Positions 1 to 9,989 of a stretch of DNA of 64,000 nt are shown piece by piece. The stretch covers positions 3,852,501-3,916,500 of the forward strand of contig NZ_CP015093.1 in assembly GCF_001975705.1 (NCBI RefSeq), written 5' to 3'. The DNA comes from Salipiger abyssi. GTDB taxonomy: Bacteria; Pseudomonadota; Alphaproteobacteria; Rhodobacterales; Rhodobacteraceae. The stretch's first letter is position 1; each line of letters opens with the position of its first letter. Position numbers and translations under genes: made by a program. The notes under the pieces were generated by a model. The model searched no databases and was not told the origin of the DNA. It saw only the letters and a program-made list of their open reading frames with translations.

Positions 1-947
<947 letters not shown>

Positions 948-963
948 CGGCGCCTCCTCCCCG

Positions 964-2622
<1,659 letters not shown>

Positions 2623-2640
2623 GGTGTCGTGTCGTCCTTG

Positions 2641-3894
2641 TTATTTCACCGAGCCGGCCAGCAGGCCGCGCACGAGGTATTTCTGCATTGCGAAGAAGAC
2701 CAGCAGCGGCACCGCGATGGAGACAAAGGCGGCGGCCGCCAGAATGCCCCAGTCGCCCCCGCGCGAGCCCAGAAGATCGTCGGCGATCTTGACCGTCATC
2801 ACCCAGCTTTCGCTGTTGGACGGCAGGAACACCTTGGCGACCAGCAGGTCGTTCCAGGTCCAGAGGAACTGGAAGATGGCAAAGCTCGCCAGCGCCGGGA
2901 ATGACAGCGGCAGCACGATCCGGGTGAAGACCTGGAAATCGGTGGCGCCGTCGACCTTGGCGCTCTCGATGATGTCGCGCGGCAGCCCCACCATGTAATT
3001 GCGCAGGATATAGACCGCGAGCGGCAGGCCGAACCCGGTATGGGCCAGCCAGATCCCGACAAAGCTCTGCCCGATGCCGATCTTGTTGTGCAGCGTCAGC
3101 ATCGGCACCAGCGCCAGTTGCAACGGCACCACCAGCAACCCGACGACGATGGCCACCAGCCAGCCGCGCCCGGGAAACTCCATCCAGGCCAGCGCATAGG
3201 CGGCGAAGGCGGCAATCAGGATCGGGATCACCGTCGCCGGGATCGTCACCGTCAGCGTGTTGATAAAGGCCTGATCCATATTGTTCGAGGTCAGGATCGT
3301 CTCGTAATTCTGCAAGCCGAAATCGGGCGGCTGTGTCGAAACGACATAAAGCGCCGGCGCCCGCCTCGGCTCGCTCGCCTGCCGCCAGACGTAATCGCCA
3401 TTGGGCTGCATGGTCAGCGCCCGGTCGATCGTATAGCCCTGCACCGCGCGCCCGTCCTCGTCGGTCTCGGGAATCTCGGGCGTGCCGTCCACCGGCCAGG
3501 CGGTCTCATAATTCTCGGTATCCGGCTCGCCATCCTCGTCCAGAACCTCGAGCTTCAGCCGACCATAGGTCTGGCCCGCCTCCGCCGCGCCCGGGGCGCG
3601 CGAGGTGATGCCGAAGGCGGCGACAGACCCGCTGCCATCCGCACCAAAGACATTGCCCGAGACCACATAGAGATCACCCTCCTGCGTCACGTCGCCCATC
3701 TCGGGCGTGATCCGCACCGCCTGCTCGACGGGGAACAGCGCCAGCCACCAGCCGGTTTCCGAGATCTGCTCGCGGTCGCGGAAGGACGACACCAGCAGCC
3801 CGATGGTCGGGATCAGCCAGAGCACCACCAGCGCCAGCACGCTGAGATTGGTGACGATGGAGAGCCCGCTTTTCTTGCCCGCGATATTGTCCAT
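2641..3894 (-). CDS. aglG: Alpha-glucoside ABC transporter permease AglG, with large periplasmic insert
   Basis: An inner-membrane permease (417 aa) of the MalG type. After a first membrane segment (about residues 13-35) comes a soluble stretch of about 140 residues (about 50-195), rich in Asp/Glu and Gly, before the remaining membrane segments. The EAA loop that docks the ATPase is at about 309-330 (ESAKVDGATDFQVFTRIVLP). The C-terminus RGLLAGSVK is typical of MalG-like proteins. It follows aglF by two bases. An insert after TM1 is a feature of AglG-like permeases as I recall them. Here it is long and acidic, and it probably faces the periplasm near the binding protein AglE. Confidence 0.92.
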   Translation of the reverse strand: MDNIAGKKSGLSIVTNLSVLALVVLWLIPTIGLLVSSFRDREQISETGWWLALFPVEQAVRITPEMGDVTQEGDLYVVSGNVFGADGSGSVAAFGITSRAPGAAEAGQTYGRLKLEVLDEDGEPDTENYETAWPVDGTPEIPETDEDGRAVQGYTIDRALTMQPNGDYVWRQASEPRRAPALYVVSTQPPDFGLQNYETILTSNNMDQAFINTLTVTIPATVIPILIAAFAAYALAWMEFPGRGWLVAIVVGLLVVPLQLALVPMLTLHNKIGIGQSFVGIWLAHTGFGLPLAVYILRNYMVGLPRDIIESAKVDGATDFQVFTRIVLPLSFPALASFAIFQFLWTWNDLLVAKVFLPSNSESWVMTVKIADDLLGSRGGDWGILAAAAFVSIAVPLLVFFAMQKYLVRGLLAGSVK

Positions 3895-3896
3895 CT

Positions 3897-4871
3897 TTAC
3901 AGCTCCCTGCGTGCCTGGCGGATGTTCCAGATCATCACCGGCGTGACGATCACCATGATCACAAAGGCCACCGCCGTGGCGCGCCCGTCATCACGGAACA
4001 TGTAATCCATCATGTAGCTGGGCAGGATCTCGGTATCGAAATTGCCCCCCGTCATCGTGTAGACGATGTCGAATACCTTGAGCGTCAGGAAGGTGATGGT
4101 GGTCCAGACCACCACGATGGTGCCGGCGATCTGCGGCACCTTGATGCGAAAGAAGATCTGGAACGGGTTGGCGCCGTCGATGATCGCCGCCTCGATGGTT
4201 TCCTCGGGAATGCCGCGCAGCGCCGCCGAGAGGATCACCATGGCAAAACCGGTCTGCATCCAGACCATGATGAACATGATGAAGAAGTTGTTCCAGAACG
4301 GGATCTGCATCGGATCCACCGGGGCGGCGCCGAAATAGTCGCGGATGGCATTGATGATGCCGATATCGGGATCGGCGGCATAGACGAATTTCCAGATCAG
4401 CGAGGCGCCGACAAAGCTGATGGCCATGGGCATGAAGATCAGCGATTTCGCGATATTGCCCCATTTCAGCCGGTCGGTGAGCTGCGCCACCAGCAGCCCG
4501 AAAAACGTCGCACCGGCGGGCACGAACACCACCCAGAGGAAATTGTTGAAAAGCGCCACGCGGAACCCGTGCTCGGAAAACATCTGAACATAATTGCCGA
4601 GGCCCACGAATTCCTCGCCCGAACGGTTGTAGAGCGAGCGCAGAAAGCTGCCCACCACCGGATAGACGAGGTAGAGCCCCAGCGCGAGGATCGCCGGCAG
4701 CAGAAAAAGCCACGGGCGCACCATGGTGGCGCGACGAATATTGCGGCCCTGATCGTCGGTTTTCGGGGGAAAGATCACACGGTCGAGCAGGATGTTCGAG
4801 GCGTAGAAATAGCCGATACAGCCGCCCACCCCGATGATGATGGTGAGAATGCCCTGAACGATTGGCGACAT
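3897..4871 (-). CDS. aglF: Alpha-glucoside ABC transporter permease AglF
   Basis: An inner-membrane permease (324 aa), partner of AglG in the alpha-glucoside importer and a MalF-like binding-protein-dependent permease. It has an N-terminal segment (ILTIIIGVGGCIGYFYA), a second hydrophobic block (PWLFLLPAILALGLYLV) and several later helices. The EAA loop is EAAIIDGANPFQIFFRIKVP. The start ATG at 4871 is preceded by GGAGGAGATCG. A 75-base gap with a strong hairpin (4892-4925) separates it from aglE, which fits lower expression of the permeases than of the binding protein. Substrate assignment follows from the neighbouring aglA and aglE. Confidence 0.93.
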   Translation of the reverse strand: MSPIVQGILTIIIGVGGCIGYFYASNILLDRVIFPPKTDDQGRNIRRATMVRPWLFLLPAILALGLYLVYPVVGSFLRSLYNRSGEEFVGLGNYVQMFSEHGFRVALFNNFLWVVFVPAGATFFGLLVAQLTDRLKWGNIAKSLIFMPMAISFVGASLIWKFVYAADPDIGIINAIRDYFGAAPVDPMQIPFWNNFFIMFIMVWMQTGFAMVILSAALRGIPEETIEAAIIDGANPFQIFFRIKVPQIAGTIVVVWTTITFLTLKVFDIVYTMTGGNFDTEILPSYMMDYMFRDDGRATAVAFVIMVIVTPVMIWNIRQARREL

Positions 4872-4891
4872 GCGCGATCTCCTCCCTGAGC

Positions 4892-4925
4892 CATGGCCCG
4901 CACCCCTCCGGGAGCGCGGGCCATG
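4892..4925 (-). other. Intercistronic hairpin between aglE and aglF
   Basis: CATGGCCCGC (4892-4901) pairs perfectly with GCGGGCCATG (4916-4925), a 10-bp stem with a 14-base loop that can itself pair CCC with GGG. It lies immediately after the aglE stop codon and before aglF, with no T-run. By analogy with malE-malF type spacers it could protect the aglE message from 3' decay or cause partial termination. That role is inferred. Confidence 0.7.
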
Positions 4926-4946
4926 AACCTGAGTTAGTGCAAAGGC

Positions 4947-6296
4947 TTACTTGATCGAGTCCCAGCGCGCCTGAATGCCCGCGGCGACGTCCTCGGCGGA
5001 CTCGCCGGTGACGTAATCCACCATGCCGCTCCAGAAGGCGCCGGCGCCGATCTCGGCGGGCATCAGGTCGGAGGCGTCGTAGCGGAAGGTCGTGGCATTG
5101 GCGATGATCTCGCCCATGGCGCGCTGCGCGTCGGTGGCATAGACATCGAGATTGACCCCCGCATGCGCGGTCAGGAAGCCGTCCTGCGCCATCCACAGCT
5201 CATGCGCGATGGGCAGCTTGAGGAATTCGAGCATCGCGCTCGTCGCCTCAGAGGGGTTGGTGATCGAGAACAGCGTCCCTGCCCCCAGCACCGGGCTGCC
5301 GAGATCGTTTTCCTCGATCGCCGGGAAGTAGAAGAAATCCGCATCTGCGCCCAGCTCCACCTCGTCGGGGAAGAAAGCCGGGATAAAGCTCGCCTGGCGG
5401 TGCATGTAGCATTCCGGCGGCACCGCGAAGAGCCCGTTGGGGCTGTCGCGGAAATCGGTGGTGGCCACTGCCTGCGTGCCGCCCTGCACGAAATCGTCGT
5501 TGAGCGCGAACCAGCCGAATTCCTCGATGGCGCCAACCACCGCCGGATCGTCGAACGGGATCTCGTTATCGACCCACTGGTCGTAGACCGAGGGCTCCTG
5601 CGTGCGCAGCATCATCTCCTCGACCCAGTCGGTGGCGGGCCAGCCGGTGGCCGCGCCAGAGCCCAGGCCGATGCACCAGGGCGTACCACCGTCATCGACG
5701 ATCTGCTGGGTCAGCTCCTTGAGCTCTTCCATGGTCTCGGGGATCTCGTAGCCCATCTCGTCGAAGGCGATGGGCGAGTACCAGACGAGGCTTTTCAGAT
5801 CGACGCGGAAGAACATACCGTAAAGGTCTTCCTCCCCGTCCGGGCCCTCATAGGTGGCCAGATCGACCCAGCTGTCGCCGGCGGCGAAATTCTCCGCCAC
5901 CCAGTCGCCCATCCCTTCGGGCATCGGCGTCAGGAAGCCCTGGCTGGCCATGTCGGCGGCGAGCCCCGGCTGCGGGAAGACCGCGAGATTGGGCGCGGTG
6001 CCGGCGCGGGCCGAGATCACGATATCCTGCTCGAAACTGTCGGAGCCGGAATAGTTCACCGTCGCGCCGGTGGCCTCCTCGAAATAGGAAAAGACCACAT
6101 CGACCTTTTCCTTTTCAAAGCCGGTCCAGGGGCCGGTGATCTCGACCGTCTCGCCGCTCAGATCGTAATTCTCGGCAAAGGCCTCGTAGCCGTCCCAGTG
6201 AAAGCCGCCCTCGCCGGGCGTGAACATCATCTGTGCCTGCGCCGTGCCAGCCGTCAGGGCCATCACCGCGACACCGTTGAGAAAAGTCCGCTTCAT
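4947..6296 (-). CDS. aglE: Alpha-glucoside ABC transporter substrate-binding protein AglE
   Basis: The periplasmic solute-binding protein (449 aa) that delivers alpha-glucosides to AglF/AglG. The chosen start MKRTFLNGVAVMALTAG gives a standard signal peptide with cleavage near AQA-QMMF and has GGGAGG eight bases upstream. The frame stays open further upstream but that part lacks a signal peptide. The mature protein has family-1 solute-binding features (ETVEITGPWTGFEKEKVD, repeated Trp/Phe/Tyr-rich sugar-contact segments). It is the first gene of the operon and lies under a palindromic operator at 6368-6381, divergent from aglR. Confidence 0.93.
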   Translation of the reverse strand: MKRTFLNGVAVMALTAGTAQAQMMFTPGEGGFHWDGYEAFAENYDLSGETVEITGPWTGFEKEKVDVVFSYFEEATGATVNYSGSDSFEQDIVISARAGTAPNLAVFPQPGLAADMASQGFLTPMPEGMGDWVAENFAAGDSWVDLATYEGPDGEEDLYGMFFRVDLKSLVWYSPIAFDEMGYEIPETMEELKELTQQIVDDGGTPWCIGLGSGAATGWPATDWVEEMMLRTQEPSVYDQWVDNEIPFDDPAVVGAIEEFGWFALNDDFVQGGTQAVATTDFRDSPNGLFAVPPECYMHRQASFIPAFFPDEVELGADADFFYFPAIEENDLGSPVLGAGTLFSITNPSEATSAMLEFLKLPIAHELWMAQDGFLTAHAGVNLDVYATDAQRAMGEIIANATTFRYDASDLMPAEIGAGAFWSGMVDYVTGESAEDVAAGIQARWDSIK

Positions 6297-6367
6297 GAAG
6301 TGCAATCCTCCCGTTGTGTGCGGCCGCGACCGCACCGGATTTCGCTCAAACACCGGCCAAACCTGTG

Positions 6368-6381
6368 TCAAAGCGCTTTGA
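6368..6381. promoter_or_regulatory. LacI-family operator upstream of aglE
   Basis: TCAAAGCGCTTTGA is a perfect 14-bp palindrome with the AAGCGCTT core typical of LacI/CcpA/AglR-type sites. It lies 72 bases upstream of the aglE start. Read toward aglE, its end runs into TTGACA, a -35-like element, so binding would block polymerase. The likely ligand is the adjacent LacI-type regulator. Confidence 0.8.
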
Positions 6382-6528
6382 AGATACCCGAGCGTCCCGC
6401 GATTCAAACCGCATGTCAATCTGAAGCAGCCGGTTTTTTCATCATAAATTATGCTGCACCGCAGCTTTTGAGGGCGCCCAGAAAACCCCTTCCCGCAAGT
6501 CACCTTTTGCGGTTACGGTGCTTGACAC

Positions 6529-6542
6529 CCGAAGCGCTTTGG
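6529..6542. promoter_or_regulatory. Second LacI-family operator, just before aglR
   Basis: CCGAAGCGCTTTGG has the same AAGCGCTT core as the site at 6368, with one mismatched pair. It ends 12 bases before the aglR start codon and directly follows TTGACA (6522-6527). It is probably an autoregulatory site. Two sites about 160 bp apart would allow a repression loop across the divergent region. Confidence 0.75.
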
Positions 6543-6554
6543 ACTTGCAGGACG

Positions 6555-7586
6555 ATGAATCTCAAGATGCTCGCCGCCCATCTCGGCCTGTCGCAGACCA
6601 CGGTCAGCCGTGCCCTGAACGGCTATCCGGAGGTCAGCGAAGAGACACGCAAGCGCGTGACCGAGGCCGCGCGTGAGCTGAACTATTCGCCCAATGCCCG
6701 CGCCAAGGGGCTGGCCACCGGACGGGCGATGGCGATCGGGCATGTGATTCCGATCTCCACCCAGCACGAGATCGTCAATCCGGTCTTCGGGGATTTCGTC
6801 GCCGGCGCCTCGGAGGCCTATCTCAAGGCCGGCTACGACATGACCCTGTCGCTCACCGGCGACGAGGACGAGGCGCAGAACTATCGCCGCCTCAAGGCCA
6901 AGGGCAATGTCGACGGCATCATCCTGCACGGCCCCAAGATGAAGGACGGGCGCATCCCCTTTCTGACCGGGCTCAAGATGCCCTTTGTGGTGCATGGCCG
7001 CGCCTCCGAACTCGACCAGCCCTATTGCTGGGTGGATGTGGACAATGCCGGGGCGTTCCGGCGGGCGACGAATTTCCTGCTCGATCTCGGCCACCGCCGC
7101 ATCGGGCTGATCAACGGGCTGGAATTCATGGATTTCGCCCATCGCCGGCGCGAGGGCCACGAGGAGGCGCTGGCGGCGCGCGGCCTCTCGCCCGACCCGG
7201 CGCTGCGGCGCAGCGGCGAGATGACCGAACCCTATGGCTATCTCGCCGCGCATGAGATGCTGGCGCGGGCCGACCCGCCCACCGCCTTTCTGACCTCCTC
7301 GCTGATCACCGCCATCGGGGTGCGCCGCGCCATTCACGAAACCGGACACGAGATGGGCCGAGACGTCTCGGTCGTCACCTATGACGACGATCTCAGCTAT
7401 CTCTCGAACGGGCGCGACGTGCCGATCTTTACCGCCATCCGCTCTTCGGTGCGCGATGCCGGGCGCATCGCCGCAGAGATGCTGCTGCGCCATGTGGCCA
7501 CCCCGGCGCTGCCGCCCGAAACCGCGCTGCTCGAAGCGCAGCTGATCATCGGAGGCTCCACCGGGCCGGCTCCGGCAAAACATTAG
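6555..7586 (+). CDS. aglR: LacI-family transcriptional regulator AglR
   Basis: A sugar-responsive repressor of 343 aa. The N-terminal helix-turn-helix is MLAAHLGLSQTTVSRALNGY (residues 4-23), followed by the hinge region and a periplasmic-binding-protein-like effector domain (GLATGRAMAIGHVIPI onward). The Met at 6555 is chosen because the LacI domain begins at once; the frame is open upstream but without homology. It is divergent from aglE, with two AAGCGCTT palindromes in the shared intergenic region. It is followed at 11 bases by the beta-glucosidase and then glucokinase, so it may head an aglR-bgl-glk operon. The effector is probably an alpha-glucoside, by context. Confidence 0.9.
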   Translation: MNLKMLAAHLGLSQTTVSRALNGYPEVSEETRKRVTEAARELNYSPNARAKGLATGRAMAIGHVIPISTQHEIVNPVFGDFVAGASEAYLKAGYDMTLSLTGDEDEAQNYRRLKAKGNVDGIILHGPKMKDGRIPFLTGLKMPFVVHGRASELDQPYCWVDVDNAGAFRRATNFLLDLGHRRIGLINGLEFMDFAHRRREGHEEALAARGLSPDPALRRSGEMTEPYGYLAAHEMLARADPPTAFLTSSLITAIGVRRAIHETGHEMGRDVSVVTYDDDLSYLSNGRDVPIFTAIRSSVRDAGRIAAEMLLRHVATPALPPETALLEAQLIIGGSTGPAPAKH

Positions 7587-7597
7587 GATCGAGCGAC

Positions 7598-8923
7598 ATG
7601 CAACTGAACCGGAAAGACTTTCCCGAAGACTTCCTCTTCGGAACGGCAACCTCGAGCTATCAGATCGAAGGTCATGCCTTTGGCGGTGCCGGGCGCACCC
7701 ATTGGGACGATTACGCCGACACGCCGGGCAATGTGGTGCGCGCCGAGAACGGCGCCACCGCCTGCGATCACTATCACCGCTATGCCGAGGATCTCGACCT
7801 CGTGGCCGCCGCCGGGTTCGACGCCTACCGCTTCTCGATCTCCTGGGCGCGGGTGCTGCCCGAGGGGCGCGGCACGCCCAACCCCGACGGGCTCGATTTC
7901 TACGACCGGCTGACCGACGCGATGCTGGAGCGCGGGCTGAAACCCTATGCCACACTCTATCACTGGGAGCTGCCCTCGGCGCTTGCCGATCTCGGCGGCT
8001 GGCGCAACCGCGACATCGCGGCCTGGTTCGGCGATTTCACCGAAACGATCATGCGTCGGCTCGGCGACCGGATGGACACCGTCGCCACCATCAACGAGCC
8101 CTGGTGCGTCGCCTGGCTCGGCCATTTCCTCGGCGGACACGCGCCGGGTCTGCGCGACATCCGCGCCGCCGCCCGCGCCATGCATCATGTGCTGCTCGCC
8201 CATGGTCGCGCCATCGAGGTGATGCGCGGGCTGGGGATGGAGGGGCTCGGCGGCGTCTTCAACCTGGAATGGGCGCATCCCGCCGATGACAGCGAAGAGG
8301 CCTATGAGGCCGCCGCGCGCTATGACGGGATCTACAACCGCTGGTTCATGGGCGGCGTGTTCAAGGGGCAATACCCGGATATCGTGCTGGACGGTCTGGC
8401 GCCGCATATGCCCGAGGGCTGGCAGGACGACATGGCGCTGATCTCGCAACCGCTCGACTGGTGCGGCATCAACTACTACACCCGCAAGCTGCTCGCTCCC
8501 GCGAAAGGCCCCTGGCCGTCGCTCAAGGAGGTGCCCGGCATCCTGCCCAAGACCTATATGGACTGGGAGATCTATCCTGAGGGACTGCTGAACTTTCTCG
8601 AACGCACTGCAAGCGAATATACCGGCGATCTGCCGATCTATGTGACCGAGAACGGCATGGCCTCGCATGACGATCCGGTGGCGGGCGAGGTGCAGGACGA
8701 GCACCGTATCGCCTTTATCGAGGCGCATCTGGCCGATGTCCGGCGGGCGCTGGCGCGCGGGGTGCCGGTGAAGGGCTATTTCGTCTGGTCGCTGCTCGAC
8801 AATTACGAGTGGAGCTTTGGCTACGACAAGCGCTTCGGGCTGGTGCATGTGGATTTCGACACGCTTGCACGCACGCCGAAAGCCTCCTACCACGCGCTGA
8901 AGAGAGCGCTAACAGGAGAGTAG
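7598..8923 (+). CDS. Beta-glucosidase, GH1
   Basis: A cytoplasmic family-1 glycoside hydrolase (441 aa) that cleaves terminal beta-glucosyl residues from cellobiose-like or aryl-glucosides. The N-terminal signature DFLFGTATSSYQIEG is at 11-25. Acid/base E167 is in TINEP and nucleophile E351 is in YVTENG. The C-terminal block GYFVWSLLDNYEWSFGY is diagnostic of GH1. No signal peptide is present. It lies 11 bases after aglR and two bases before glk. A beta-specific enzyme inside an alpha-glucoside locus suggests that the transporter, or another importer, brings in mixed glucosides. Confidence 0.93.
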   Translation: MQLNRKDFPEDFLFGTATSSYQIEGHAFGGAGRTHWDDYADTPGNVVRAENGATACDHYHRYAEDLDLVAAAGFDAYRFSISWARVLPEGRGTPNPDGLDFYDRLTDAMLERGLKPYATLYHWELPSALADLGGWRNRDIAAWFGDFTETIMRRLGDRMDTVATINEPWCVAWLGHFLGGHAPGLRDIRAAARAMHHVLLAHGRAIEVMRGLGMEGLGGVFNLEWAHPADDSEEAYEAAARYDGIYNRWFMGGVFKGQYPDIVLDGLAPHMPEGWQDDMALISQPLDWCGINYYTRKLLAPAKGPWPSLKEVPGILPKTYMDWEIYPEGLLNFLERTASEYTGDLPIYVTENGMASHDDPVAGEVQDEHRIAFIEAHLADVRRALARGVPVKGYFVWSLLDNYEWSFGYDKRFGLVHVDFDTLARTPKASYHALKRALTGE

Positions 8924-8925
8924 GC

Positions 8926-9894
8926 ATGAGCCACGGGATCACGGCGGTTCTGGCGGATATCGGCGGCACCAATACCCGCGTCGCGCTGGCGCATGGGGCA
9001 GATGTGGAGACCGGCAGCATCCGCCGCTTCCGCAATGCCGAACATGCCGGCATCGGCGATGTGCTGCGCGCCTATCTCGCCGAGGAACAGGTCGCGCCGC
9101 AGGCCGTCTGCGTCGCCATGGCCGGCCCGGTGCGCGACAGCGCCGGCACGCTGACCAATCTCGACTGGGAGGTGAACCGCGAGATCCTCGCCGAAGCGAC
9201 GGGGGCCGAGACGCTGGCGGTGCTGAACGACCTTCAGGCGCAGGGCCACGCGCTGGGCCATATCGCGGCGGACAAGCTCACCACCCTCCTGCCCGGTCAG
9301 CCCGCCAGCCCGCAATCCGCGCGGCTGGTGATCGGTGTCGGCACCGGCATGAACGCGGCACCGGTCTATCGCCTCGGCGACCGCACGCTGGTGCCGCCGT
9401 CGGAGGCCGGCCATGCCACGCTGGCGCTGCGTTCCGACGATGAGCTGCGGCTCTTTCAATATGTCTCTCGCAAGCATGACGGCGCCGGGGTCGAGCATTT
9501 CCTCTCCGGGCGCGGGTTCGAGCGGATCTGGAACTGGCTCTGCGACGAGGACGGCATCGAAGACGAGAAACCCGCCGCCGAGATCATGGCGCTGATGGAG
9601 GCCGGCGACGCCCGCGCTACCCGCGCGGTCGAGACGTTCTCGATGCTGCTGGGCCGGGTCTGCGGCGATCTGGGGCTGGTCACCCTGCCCTTTGGCGGCA
9701 TTTACCTCGTCGGCGGCGTCGCGGCGCATTTCGGCCCGCATCTGATGAATTGCGGCTTTGCCGAGGGCTTCCGCGACAAGGGCCGGTTCAGCACGTTCAT
9801 GGACCAGTTTCCGGTGCATCTTGTGACAGACGACTATGCGGCGCTTACAGGATGTGCATGCCACTTAACCGAACAGTTGCAAATGCAGGGCTAA
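8926..9894 (+). CDS. glk: Glucokinase
   Basis: Phosphorylates free glucose released by AglA or the beta-glucosidase to glucose 6-phosphate (cytoplasm, 322 aa). The phosphate-binding loop ADIGGTNTRVAL is at 9-20, the sugar-binding region contains TNLDW and VLNDLQAQ, and GVGTGMN is near 140. This is the bacterial glucokinase (Glk) rather than the ROK subgroup, since no zinc-binding CxCGxxGC is seen. The start codon 8926 lies two bases after the beta-glucosidase stop, and AGGAGAG supplies the ribosome binding site. GCGCTAAC just upstream resembles the motif found before eno and gapA. Confidence 0.92.
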   Translation: MSHGITAVLADIGGTNTRVALAHGADVETGSIRRFRNAEHAGIGDVLRAYLAEEQVAPQAVCVAMAGPVRDSAGTLTNLDWEVNREILAEATGAETLAVLNDLQAQGHALGHIAADKLTTLLPGQPASPQSARLVIGVGTGMNAAPVYRLGDRTLVPPSEAGHATLALRSDDELRLFQYVSRKHDGAGVEHFLSGRGFERIWNWLCDEDGIEDEKPAAEIMALMEAGDARATRAVETFSMLLGRVCGDLGLVTLPFGGIYLVGGVAAHFGPHLMNCGFAEGFRDKGRFSTFMDQFPVHLVTDDYAALTGCACHLTEQLQMQG

Positions 9895-9989
9895 TACCGG
9901 TCCCAAACTTGCCTTTCACAAAATAAGCCTATTGATACCCTAACACTCACGCCAGTGTGCAAGATCCATAATCGAGCGAGTTCAGAACG

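Noticed and set aside
6522..6550. TTGACA as -35 of an aglR promoter
   Set aside because: The only -10 position at correct spacing (TTGCAG) is poor and would put the transcript start at the start codon. The true promoter is unclear.
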